This document shows positions 24,070-31,113 of a stretch of DNA of 64,000 nt, in pieces. Source of the stretch: Lacisediminihabitans sp040549465 (GTDB lineage: Bacteria; Actinomycetota; Actinomycetes; Actinomycetales; Microbacteriaceae); NCBI RefSeq assembly GCF_040549465.1, contig NZ_JBEPTL010000010.1, forward strand, positions 1 through 64,000. Direction: 5' to 3'. The notes under the pieces are model-generated. The model was not told the DNA's origin and made no database searches. It saw only the letters and a list, made by a program, of their open reading frames with translations. The position numbers were made by a program, and so were the translations under genes. The stretch's first letter is position 1, and every line of letters starts with the position of its first letter.

Positions 24070-24110
24070 ATGCCGATACTAACGGCGAGCCGATAGCAGA
24101 GGTTGTCTGT

Positions 24111-24132
24111 CGACTACCCCACTTAGGGCGTC
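24111..24132 (-). promoter_or_regulatory. Shared upstream element, copy 2 (PH-SHOCT gene)
   Basis: CGACTACCCCACTTAGGG then CGTC; one G shorter than copy 1. It lies 42 bp before the PH-SHOCT start and 25 bp before the divergent membrane gene. Confidence 0.55.
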
Positions 24133-24156
24133 CTCGGTGTTCGATAGCATTCCGAT

Positions 24157-24768
24157 GTGAGCGAATCGACACCAGAGAATGTCAGTGGCAAACGGGACTG
24201 GATCATTGCTGTCGCCGCGGCTATCGCGGGTACCGTGGCGACGAAAGGTCTGGACTGGCTCGGCAACTCCACTTTCCCATGGTGGGCATACGTCGTGGGC
24301 GCCGGTGTAGCGCTGCTGATACTCACATTCGTACTTCCGAATTGGCGCAAGACCACTTGGGGAAACGTCGCGAAGTGGCGACCGTTGACTACAGCTGCGA
24401 CATTGCAGAAAGCACGAACTGACGGGCGCGGTGAGCTGGAAGCCGAACTGGAGGCGAACAAATACGTACACATAATTCGCCCACAGTGGGTCATCATTTC
24501 TGATAAGGAAGACCAATTCCTGTGGAAGCTTCTCAACACAGCAGATCGGAGCATCGCCAAAGAGGTCTCTTTGCACGTCGACAACAGCGTCTTCCTAGCT
24601 GGATCTGCGATGGATTGGTCGGAAGTCATCGGGACCGATAACGTTGTGTTCAAAGGAGCACCAACCCAAGCCGGTCACGACTTTGGCGTCCCATTCATCG
24701 TGGTCTGGACAGACAAGATCGGACGGCGTCAACAGTCAAATGTTTCATGGGAACGATATGGCTACTAG
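24157..24768 (+). CDS. Two-helix membrane protein with a C-terminal soluble domain (element cargo)
   Basis: 203 residues from a GTG start. Two hydrophobic segments (about 14-32 and 41-61) form a hairpin, followed by a basic turn (PNWRKTTWGNVAKWRP) and a domain of about 110 residues rich in short beta strands (YVHIIRPQWVIISDKEDQFL, EVSLHVDNSVFLAG, NVVFKG, FIVVWTDKIG). The domain should be on the same side as both termini, probably cytoplasmic. No family was recognised. The gene diverges from the PH-SHOCT gene, so the two may be controlled together. Confidence 0.6.
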   Translation: MSESTPENVSGKRDWIIAVAAAIAGTVATKGLDWLGNSTFPWWAYVVGAGVALLILTFVLPNWRKTTWGNVAKWRPLTTAATLQKARTDGRGELEAELEANKYVHIIRPQWVIISDKEDQFLWKLLNTADRSIAKEVSLHVDNSVFLAGSAMDWSEVIGTDNVVFKGAPTQAGHDFGVPFIVVWTDKIGRRQQSNVSWERYGY

Positions 24769-24870
24769 TGCAGAAGTAGACCAGCCGCGCCGTATATGCC
24801 CAGCGCGTTTCACCGCCAGGACCGCGAACCCAACCGTCGCCGCAACCGTTGACGGTCGTGCTCGCGCTTG

Positions 24871-25347
24871 TCATAGGTCCTCTTGAACGATGGTGAGACC
24901 GGTCGTGTCAACCAAGAACTCAGACAAAACCCTGCCGATCCCGTCGTAGCGCAAGATGGCATGCATCGGCACACTGTCTATACGCCACAATTGGCCAGGT
25001 GCATCACCCTGGCTCGCGTAGTCACTGGCGACCGACTTTCTGGCTGTCCACGAAAGCCCATCCTTGTGCTCTGCATGCTGGGTGCCTCGCCAAAGGCGGA
25101 TCACATTCCCCGGTCCGGGCCGTCCGCGGAACGCGTGACCCTCCGGTCCTACCAAGTCCCGGAACCGCGCAACCCATTCGTCGCGAGAGGCGACGAAAAG
25201 GGGCCTGGTTTGCCCTCTGGTGAAGAAGCTGTCGTGATACTCAACAGTGAGCATGTCTAACCGGAACACTTTCACATCCCTATCGAGCTTATCGAAGACA
25301 TCCTTGATGTACTGCCCAGCTGTGGCCGAGGGCAAGATGGCGGTCAT
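24871..25347 (-). CDS. ADP-ribosyltransferase-like protein, coupled to the resolvase
   Basis: 158 residues from the ATG at 25347 (GGGAGA six bases upstream), overlapping the resolvase stop. The pattern R87 in LWRGT, S99-W-T101 in GLSWTARKSVASDYAS, and E143 in LSEFLVD after a VPMHAILRYDG strand matches the R-S-E order of ADP-ribosyltransferase-fold proteins common in actinobacteria and their phages. The N-terminal 80 residues are a separate helical domain. It may modify a host or phage target, or be a toxin. The call is by motif pattern only; the fold needs a profile or structure test. Confidence 0.5.
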   Translation of the reverse strand: MTAILPSATAGQYIKDVFDKLDRDVKVFRLDMLTVEYHDSFFTRGQTRPLFVASRDEWVARFRDLVGPEGHAFRGRPGPGNVIRLWRGTQHAEHKDGLSWTARKSVASDYASQGDAPGQLWRIDSVPMHAILRYDGIGRVLSEFLVDTTGLTIVQEDL

Positions 25348-26000
25348 GCTGCTGTCTCCCTCGCGAGAACGGCCTGCACTGTCTGGTGTGTCCACCTCGC
25401 CGCGCCCTGCGCAGTTGGCACGGCGTCGCTTGTCAATTCACGCGCTATCTGTCGTGCTGATTTACCCTCGCCAGACTCGCGCAGCATCCGAGCCACGATG
25501 TCTTCTGGAATGGCACGCGGTCTACCCAACGGTTTACCGTCCGGCTTGGCACGGATCACAGCGAGTGCAGCCTTTGTGCGCTCACCGATGATGCGACGCT
25601 CCCACTGCGCCACACTGATCAGCACGTTCAGCACCAACTCACCGTTCGCGGAGGTCGTGTCGATGTTGGGGTCCAACACCACCACACCCCACCCTTCTTT
25701 CCGAGCGTCCTCAAGGATGCGCCCGAAGTCGGGCACGGAACGGCTGAGCCTGTCCAGCTTGGCAACTACCAGCGCGTCAGCCAATCCTTCTCGCACCATG
25801 CCGAGGGCGAGTGCACCGCGAGGACGCTTGGCAAGATCTACCCCACCCGACACCTTGTCCTCGAACTCCTGAATGATCTCCCAGCCGTAGAACTCGGCGG
25901 CGCGGCGAATAGCGTCGCGCTGTACCTCGATCCCGTTGTCTTGCTCGTCTGTGGAGGTCCGCATATAGGCGACCACCTTTCGAGCCTGTGATGCTTGCAT
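25344..26000 (-). CDS. Small serine recombinase (resolvase/invertase family)
   Basis: 218 residues from the ATG at 26000, which has AGGAGG eight bases upstream. The catalytic S16 is in AYMRTS, followed by the VAKLDRLSRS motif, an NVLISVAQWERRIIGERT helix and a C-terminal Hin-type helix-turn-helix (DIVARMLRESGEGKSARQIA). It differs from the large integrase and is more like a resolvase, which would resolve multimers of a replicating circle or invert DNA. A nested palindrome 375-480 bp upstream may be its target. Confidence 0.9.
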   Translation of the reverse strand: MQASQARKVVAYMRTSTDEQDNGIEVQRDAIRRAAEFYGWEIIQEFEDKVSGGVDLAKRPRGALALGMVREGLADALVVAKLDRLSRSVPDFGRILEDARKEGWGVVVLDPNIDTTSANGELVLNVLISVAQWERRIIGERTKAALAVIRAKPDGKPLGRPRAIPEDIVARMLRESGEGKSARQIARELTSDAVPTAQGAARWTHQTVQAVLARETAA

Positions 26001-26486
26001 TGTCTTGCCCTCCTGGCTAGGCAAACAAAGGCCTGTCCAATTGTTGAGTGTTTATTAGACAATAATCGAGGTTTACTCACGTGTCACCACCAAATGCTGA
26101 TGCGACGTAGGCGCATCTAAGACACCAACCGGCACAGTGATAGCGACAATCGACCTCAACTGCACGTCGCCTCAGCGAGCCGCCTGATGCCTAAGCAGTT
26201 GCCAAACGGCTCGGCGTCGATATGGCAATTGCGTGGCATCAAAAAAGTGAGGAAGGTTGGTCGTCGCGAGGGTCTACGGAATCCAGGCGTCGATGTCCAA
26301 GATCGGCCCCAAACGGCCTTTATGGCTTCGACGGTCCATAGGTTGGGCGGCTTCAAAAAAGCTCGAAAGTGGCCAATAGTTATCGAGTTACTCAAGTTGA
26401 TCTGTTTTTCGAATGTTCAAATATTTCCCTTATAAGGGATAAGTCAAAAAACGATCACTATGGGTAACTCGATAACTATTTCGACC
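26001..26486. other. Non-coding AT-richer region between resolvase and helicase genes
   Basis: This 486-bp stretch holds the resolvase promoter area and the nested palindrome described separately. Two overlapping frames of about 80 codons on opposite strands (26156-26435) have no start site of quality and no recognisable protein, so I do not call them. GGCATCAAAAAAG and GGCTTCAAAAAAG occur about 115 bp apart in the same orientation. Confidence 0.5.
26375..26480. repeat. Nested palindromes; candidate replication origin or res site
   Basis: AATAGTTATCGAGTTAC (26375-26391) is the exact inverse complement of 26464-26480. Almost centred between them is the 14-bp perfect palindrome TCCCTTATAAGGGA (26426-26439) in AT-rich DNA. 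The site lies next to the replication helicase gene and upstream of the resolvase gene. Confidence 0.65.
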
Positions 26487-27878
26487 TCACACGTCGCCCA
26501 GACTCTTCCTCCGAAGACCGGTGAAGATGGCGACGTTGTTGGTTCCCTTGGCGCTTTCGATGCCATGCCGCACCATGACGCGGGCGAATTCGCGAGGGCT
26601 CAATTGCGGCCCACCCTGCGATATTCGCCAAATGTCGTAGACGCCTCTGACGCCTTTCTGGGTCTCGCGATTAGCACCGTGGTCGCTGTCCAGGGTGTAG
26701 AACTCGGATAGGAAGTGTCCGATATCGTCGTTGTCTTCGCGATACTCATCCGTCGCCGTCATCACCGTGGCCGGCTCATCTAGGCTGCTCCCCCGCCGTA
26801 AGTAGTCCTCCCAGCCTTCGATTGCCCACAGCAGAATTCCATCGGCTTCACGTTCAAGGTCTTCCGAGAGGTGCTTGTCTTGCTTGTCCTCGGCAATGGT
26901 CACGCCGAAGGTGGCAACGCGAATGCGTGCCCAAACAGCCGAGTCGTCGCCACTCACCTTCGGAAGGAAGTTGGAGACCATCACAGCCATGTGGGACGGA
27001 TCGAACTCGATGTAGTCCCGGTGCATCCGTCGCGCTCGAATCCGATCACCACCGGTCAGCCGCTTGAGCGTTGCTGAGTTCAATCGGCGTCCACGTTCGG
27101 TTTCCGAGACGACCACCCAGCGGCGTCCGAGCAGATCCATTTGGCCGGTTGGGTGTGCGCCCTCCTTATGCATGAACAGCTCTGGTTCCGCCGAGATGGC
27201 GTAGTCGCCCAGCGCGTGGCTGATTGCCCCGTAGAAGGTTCCCTTTCCGTTGCGACCGTCGCCGAGCAAGATGAGCAGCTTGTGCTCCTGCACCTTTCCC
27301 AACAGCGAAACGCCTACGTACCTCTGGAGGAACGACCTCACTTCTGGATCGGGCAGCACCTGTTCCAAGAAAGCTAGCCAGCGCGGCGCAATCGCTTCAC
27401 GGCTCAGCTCGCCATTCACGAGATGGGTGCAGAGTTCGCCCGGCTCGTGATCGTGCATTTTCATGCTGCGCAGATCGAAGGTGCCGTTTAGCGCGTTCAG
27501 GAGGTACGGATCACGATCCAAATCGTTCGCGGTGCGAGCGAAGATCGGCAGCCGAGACGCTTGCTTGAGGACACCATCAGTACCGCCGGACGACTGTGCC
27601 GAGCGGACATCAGCCATGAGATTAGCGTCGCCCATCGACTCGGACCACGCCTTCTTCAGCACAGCGAACAGAGCCTGCTGAACCTCGCCACGCTCCGATT
27701 CTTGCCACCGCCTCCCGTCCCAGAAGTACCACCCAATCCCTGAAACGAAGAGGAACTCCGAGCCGCACGCCTTGGCGAAGCGATAGGCGATCCGAAGGTG
27801 GGAGCGGAACACCCGGTCCGGGTCGTCCTCTAGATCAGCAAGAGTGATGTTCGGTTGGTCCAGGTTGTCGTCGCTCAT
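26487..27878 (-). CDS. D5/P4-type replicative helicase (phage/plasmid primase family C-terminal)
   Basis: A 463-residue SF3-like ATPase. The D5N-type N-terminal domain (about 25-190) is followed by Walker A GDGRNGKGT at 206-214, the Walker B-like WVVVSET at 254-260, the sensor block MVSNFLPKV near 300 and an arginine finger in WARIR. It is expected to unwind the circular element DNA at its origin. The start at 27878 overlaps the primase stop by four bases, so helicase and primase are made together, a standard arrangement in actinobacterial satellites and plasmids. Confidence 0.9.
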   Translation of the reverse strand: MSDDNLDQPNITLADLEDDPDRVFRSHLRIAYRFAKACGSEFLFVSGIGWYFWDGRRWQESERGEVQQALFAVLKKAWSESMGDANLMADVRSAQSSGGTDGVLKQASRLPIFARTANDLDRDPYLLNALNGTFDLRSMKMHDHEPGELCTHLVNGELSREAIAPRWLAFLEQVLPDPEVRSFLQRYVGVSLLGKVQEHKLLILLGDGRNGKGTFYGAISHALGDYAISAEPELFMHKEGAHPTGQMDLLGRRWVVVSETERGRRLNSATLKRLTGGDRIRARRMHRDYIEFDPSHMAVMVSNFLPKVSGDDSAVWARIRVATFGVTIAEDKQDKHLSEDLEREADGILLWAIEGWEDYLRRGSSLDEPATVMTATDEYREDNDDIGHFLSEFYTLDSDHGANRETQKGVRGVYDIWRISQGGPQLSPREFARVMVRHGIESAKGTNNVAIFTGLRRKSLGDV

Positions 27879-28738
27879 GGCGCTCCCCCAAAGTTACGGA
27901 GCAGCGTGTTCTCTGCGTCCACTTGATGCTGAACGAACTCGCGAGCGCGGTCGATCTTGAACTTGGCTTCGCGCCACGTGAACTGGTGCGATCCCTGCTG
28001 TGTGGCCTTCCACGCGTCAGCGATGATCGCCTCAACCAGTCGAGGATCGTTCCAATGTTTTCGCCACAGAGAACAGGCGAGCCGATAGCAGGTATTGTCG
28101 CGCTCCCCCGGTTCACCGAGACCATGATCGAGATAATGCGACACCGGCTTGAGGTCTTCTAGATGACCCATTGAGCCACCACGCGTCCCTCCACCCGACG
28201 ACCAGGCGATTCTCCACTGGCGAATTGACTGCACCAAAACCTCTGGCGCGAAGGGGATGTCTTCCAGAGACCCGCGAAGCAGCGTGTAGACCCTCTCGGC
28301 ACCGTTGACCTCTCGGACGCTGCCCGGTGCTGCGACCTGTCGCCCACCATCAGCGATCACGTCCAAGTGAGGAATCCAAGGCAGTTTTGACGGAAGTGTG
28401 CCCTCATACCGGAAGTACAAGTGCGCGCCACTGGCTGTCTGAACTAGAGGAAGGTTGCTGAGGTCGATGTCGAGGACTTCCTCAACGTCGATCAGTGAGC
28501 CGAACCCGCCAGCGTCACCCTCCGGTGCATTCTTTGTGTCGAGGTCGAGCACCCCAACGCCGTCGCCGGTGAGAACACCCCAGTTGCAGCCGGGGATTTC
28601 ATGGCTCCACTTGTCCCAATCGTTTGGGTCGGAACTGGCGCGATGCTGCCACTCGCGAACGGCCGGGCGGTTTGTTCCACGGCTCAGCGGGAGGTACCGG
28701 AGCGGCCCATGTTTGAGGTCAGCCTTCGTCACTGTCAT
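27875..28738 (-). CDS. Bifunctional DNA primase/polymerase (AEP superfamily)
   Basis: About 287 residues from the ATG at 28738 (GGAGG three bases upstream; a GTG at 28732 has better spacing, nine bases). It has the archaeo-eukaryotic primase signature: metal-binding D65 and D67 in VGVLDLDTK, H106 in SGAHLYF, and D131 with GGRQVAAPGS. A C-terminal helical tail (about 215-285) may contact the helicase. It synthesises primers, or DNA, for element replication. It overlaps the helicase gene downstream and a 36-residue gene upstream. Confidence 0.88.
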   Translation of the reverse strand: MTVTKADLKHGPLRYLPLSRGTNRPAVREWQHRASSDPNDWDKWSHEIPGCNWGVLTGDGVGVLDLDTKNAPEGDAGGFGSLIDVEEVLDIDLSNLPLVQTASGAHLYFRYEGTLPSKLPWIPHLDVIADGGRQVAAPGSVREVNGAERVYTLLRGSLEDIPFAPEVLVQSIRQWRIAWSSGGGTRGGSMGHLEDLKPVSHYLDHGLGEPGERDNTCYRLACSLWRKHWNDPRLVEAIIADAWKATQQGSHQFTWREAKFKIDRAREFVQHQVDAENTLLRNFGGAP

Positions 28739-28829
28739 CGACCTCCAGCGCATCGAGGAAGGCGATCACTCGGTCAACGACAGTCCGATCGAATGCGAGT
28801 TCGGCAGCGGACTGGTTCGCGGCAGACAT
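28719..28829 (-). CDS. 36-residue acidic protein coupled between regulator and primase
   Basis: ATG at 28829, product MSAANQSAAELAFDRTVVDR then VIAFLDALEVDDSDEG. Its ATG shares a base with the stop of the HTH gene (TGATG) and its end overlaps the primase start region in another frame. The composition is that of a short amphipathic helix with an acidic tail. Tight coupling in the replication block suggests a primase or helicase accessory, or simply a translational bridge. Confidence 0.55.
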   Translation of the reverse strand: MSAANQSAAELAFDRTVVDRVIAFLDALEVDDSDEG

Positions 28830-29119
28830 CACTCGCTCGACTCTTTGGGGTGGCGAGCGAAGTACATCGCCATACCGCGCGGCGGCGGCCAGTTGTCGAA
28901 GTACTCAAGTAGCTCTTCGTCGAAGAGAACTTGGTAGGGCAACGTGCCGAACAGTCGCTGCAACGCCCAGCACTCGTCCGGCGACGGATAGGTGCCGCCT
29001 TTGCAGAGGTTGGCAACTCGATTCGTGGTGATGCCGAGTGCGTTTGCAACATCTTGATACGAGAGGTCGCGGTAATGCATCTCCCTGGCGAGCTGTTGCC
29101 GCCGACGTGGAAGGCCCAT
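28829..29119 (-). CDS. Helix-turn-helix (XRE/Cro-type) regulator
   Basis: 96 residues from the ATG at 29119 (a TTG at 29128 is an alternative). The HTH is at about 18-45 (DLSYQDVANALGITTNRVAN then LCKGGTYPS), followed by a tail with LFGTLPYQVLFDEELLEYFD. It stands first in the replication operon, overlapping the small gene downstream. It may repress its own promoter through the nearby inverted repeat at 29140-29171, and so set the element's latent state. Confidence 0.8.
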   Translation of the reverse strand: MGLPRRRQQLAREMHYRDLSYQDVANALGITTNRVANLCKGGTYPSPDECWALQRLFGTLPYQVLFDEELLEYFDNWPPPRGMAMYFARHPKESSE

Positions 29120-29139
29120 GATGATCAATCCGCGCTCGC

Positions 29140-29171
29140 GTAGACATTTGGCTGAGTGCCAGTTTGTCTAC
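29140..29171. promoter_or_regulatory. Candidate operator of the replication operon
   Basis: GTAGACA (29140-29146) and TGTCTAC (29165-29171) are exact inverse complements 18 bp apart, with TTGGC/GCCAG-like symmetry inside. It lies about 20 bp upstream of the HTH regulator start. The rest of 29172-29408 holds AT-rich runs (AATAATTCAATAATAATC near 29268) but no gene that I can support. Confidence 0.45.
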
Positions 29172-29408
29172 GGCTGGTGCGAGCGCTTGAACGCGATCAG
29201 TCGGCTAGGGTCCACACCTTTTGAGCGGTGCTATTCGAGCGGGATGCAGAACCAAGCGGGCCTCGAATAATTCAATAATAATCGCCGCTATCGCACGATT
29301 GCAAACCTCTACAAGCATTGACATCTAAGGCGCTTGCGTCGCCGGTCGATATTCGATTCGACCTCGCAACGCGCGAGCCTCAGTGTCGCTCAGGACACCT
29401 ACTGAGGG

Positions 29409-29600
29409 TCAGTCGTTGTCTTTGTTGGATTGATCGCGGATATACGCATCAGCTCGGCGGCGTTGGCTGAACGTCCGGCACAGGCAGTCACGCATCGCGT
29501 GCGGCGAGTTCGGACAGCCTGGCGAAGTGGCGACGTGGTTGACGTTGCCGCTACTGATCGTGCGTATCCGCCAAGTGGTGAGGTCGTGGTCGTCACTCAT
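29409..29600 (-). CDS. Small basic protein with a Cys/His cluster, 63 aa
   Basis: Begins MSDDHDLTTWRIRTISSG and carries CPNSPHAMRDCLCRTFSQRR, a cluster that may bind zinc, with a charged tail (ADAYIRDQSNKDND). The ATG overlaps the stop of the preceding small gene by four bases, the best argument that it is real. No family recognised. A DNA-binding or directionality-factor role is possible but not shown. Confidence 0.5.
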   Translation of the reverse strand: MSDDHDLTTWRIRTISSGNVNHVATSPGCPNSPHAMRDCLCRTFSQRRRADAYIRDQSNKDND

Positions 29601-29743
29601 GAGATTCTGCGCTCTTCGGTCGGCGGGAAATACTGATCCGTCGTAACCGATCGCCTAGTCACGCTCGGCGGCGCGAGCGGCTCCGGTGCTTCGTATGGCA
29701 ACGGATCTGGTGAGAACTCTGACTTGGGCAGCTTGTCTTTCAT
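29597..29743 (-). CDS. 48-residue Pro-rich small protein
   Basis: Product MKDKLPKSEFSPDPLPYEAP onward, rich in Pro, Glu and Ser, probably disordered. TAGGAG, which is part of the preceding gene's stop, lies four to five bases before the ATG, and the gene's end overlaps the next start (ATGA). It belongs to the late-side transcript of the element. Confidence 0.6.
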   Translation of the reverse strand: MKDKLPKSEFSPDPLPYEAPEPLAPPSVTRRSVTTDQYFPPTEERRIS

Positions 29744-29750
29744 GGGACTC

Positions 29751-30443
29751 CTATCGGTCGCGTTTCGGCGGGTGTGACGATCCGCGAATGGTTGCCTTGT
29801 CGTTAGGGCCAAAGGGCGGGACGATCCGAGGAATGCCAAGACGTTCGAGCCGGTCTCGGTCGTCTTCCACGACCTCTGCGTCTTCGATGTCTTCCATCGA
29901 AACGGTGTAATCGGGCGCGGATTCCATCGCTGCGCGCATATCGTCTGGAAGGTCGCGGATCACGACGACATTGGTCTGCTTGAAGAGGGTTGGCATCATC
30001 GCCTCCCACGGTCGAACCTCGTGCTCGACATACACGCCGGGGCCGAAGCCGGAACGATCAAGCATCATCTGCACGGCCCGCAGTCGGTCGCTGTCGGAGG
30101 TTCCCGGCTTGAGCATGATTTCTCGGAGTTGATGCAGTCCCGGCTCAACCATGCGGTCCATCAGCTCGCGGGCTTTTTTCTTGACGTGACCCGCAGACCC
30201 ACCATGAGTGGTGCAAACGGTGCCGCCGTTGATAGCCGGTTTCTTACAGCGGTCGCCGGATCGCGTCGAATGAGCAACGCACCGATTCTTGAGGTCTTGC
30301 GGACTCAGCAACCCCAGCTTGTCGGAGCCTCCATGCACAGCGCACATATCCGATCCGTTGACCGCCCACCGACTACAGGGTTCGCCGAGACTTGGCGACT
30401 TCGGGTTGACGATCACACCGGCGCATTGACGTTTCGCGGACAC
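29751..30443 (-). CDS. Phage-type protein with repeated CxxHGG zinc motifs
   Basis: 230 residues from the GTG at 30443, with GGAGGA six bases upstream. The N-terminal half has two similar units, each ending in a CxxHGG: CSRWAVNGSDMCAVHGG and RCKKPAINGGTVCTTHGG. A helical region follows (about 75-120, KKKARELMDRMVEPGLHQLR) and then an acidic C-terminal part. Such proteins occur near small terminase genes in actinobacterial phages and satellites and may take that DNA-recognition role; this is from memory of context. It starts 2 bp after the stop of the upstream gene. Confidence 0.65.
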   Translation of the reverse strand: MSAKRQCAGVIVNPKSPSLGEPCSRWAVNGSDMCAVHGGSDKLGLLSPQDLKNRCVAHSTRSGDRCKKPAINGGTVCTTHGGSAGHVKKKARELMDRMVEPGLHQLREIMLKPGTSDSDRLRAVQMMLDRSGFGPGVYVEHEVRPWEAMMPTLFKQTNVVVIRDLPDDMRAAMESAPDYTVSMEDIEDAEVVEDDRDRLERLGIPRIVPPFGPNDKATIRGSSHPPKRDR

Positions 30444-30445
30444 GA

Positions 30446-30943
30446 TCAGTCCTCCGGAAGACCGAGCTGAGCTTTTGCTCCGAGCTCCAAGTAATACTCG
30501 GCGCACTTGTCGCAAAAGTCGAGCTGGATCACGCATGCCCCGTAGGCGATCCAGAACGGCAATGAATTGGGCGTCTTTTCGTCGCAAGCATGGCAATAGC
30601 GAATCGGCGCGTCGTTGCTGATTGGGTCACTGCCAGCGCGTTCGTACTCGACTGATCCATCCGTATGAAAGAAAGGGCGAAGTCGAATAACGGGGATAGG
30701 CCCAGTCGTTGCCTCGACGTTGCGGTCACGAGACGCATAGCCAATGCGAAGCACTTCACGAATCTCATCGATGTCTCGGAGAAATTTGTTCTCACGGGGA
30801 GCGACTAGCCGCGCCCTGACTACCTCAGCCCACTCAGCGTCGAACTGGTCGGCCAAGGGACTGGCTTGCGCATCGAGTCGGGCGTGATGTTCGACGCTGA
30901 GCCGGGCGAGTTCTTCTGGGGTCCTGGTTTCGTGAAATGTCAT
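30446..30943 (-). CDS. Zinc-ribbon hypothetical protein
   Basis: 165 residues. The first half is charged and helical (EELARLSVEHHARLDAQ, VRARLVAPRENKFLRDIDEI); the second half contains CHAC...CDKC, a four-cysteine site spaced as in a zinc ribbon, at about 119-145. It stops 2 bp before the CxxHGG gene, so both are expressed together. Function unknown; nucleic-acid or protein binding is plausible. Confidence 0.6.
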   Translation of the reverse strand: MTFHETRTPEELARLSVEHHARLDAQASPLADQFDAEWAEVVRARLVAPRENKFLRDIDEIREVLRIGYASRDRNVEATTGPIPVIRLRPFFHTDGSVEYERAGSDPISNDAPIRYCHACDEKTPNSLPFWIAYGACVIQLDFCDKCAEYYLELGAKAQLGLPED

Positions 30944-30980
30944 GCTGCGGCCTTCTGTCTGGCCCTCAGAGCTTGAAAGG

Positions 30981-31013
30981 GGCGCCGCCGCGAGGGCCGC
31001 AGGCGACGACGCC
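30981..31013 (-). terminator. Possible terminator or attenuator after the capsid gene
   Basis: Read on the minus strand, GGCGTCGTCGC pairs with GCGGCGGCGCC through 11 pairs including two G-U, followed by CCCCTTTC. The weak T-run suggests partial termination, which would give more capsid transcript than downstream transcript. Confidence 0.4.
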
Positions 31014-31113
31014 CCGGTGTGAACGCCGGGAAAGGGGAAGAAAACCGGCGCTCGATGTGAGTGCCCAACTCATGAGAATCGACCGATTCAAGACCGGAGA
31101 AGGGCACAGCTTG

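Noticed and set aside
24696..24874. A 59-codon frame starting at the stop of the ART-like gene (ATGA overlap)
   Set aside because: It runs antisense into the 3' end of the membrane-protein gene and its sequence is mixed and unlike a folded protein; the overlap alone is too weak.
26156..26435. Overlapping frames of about 80 codons on both strands between resolvase and helicase
   Set aside because: No ribosome-binding site, no recognisable fold, and they overlap the palindromic region; kept as non-coding.
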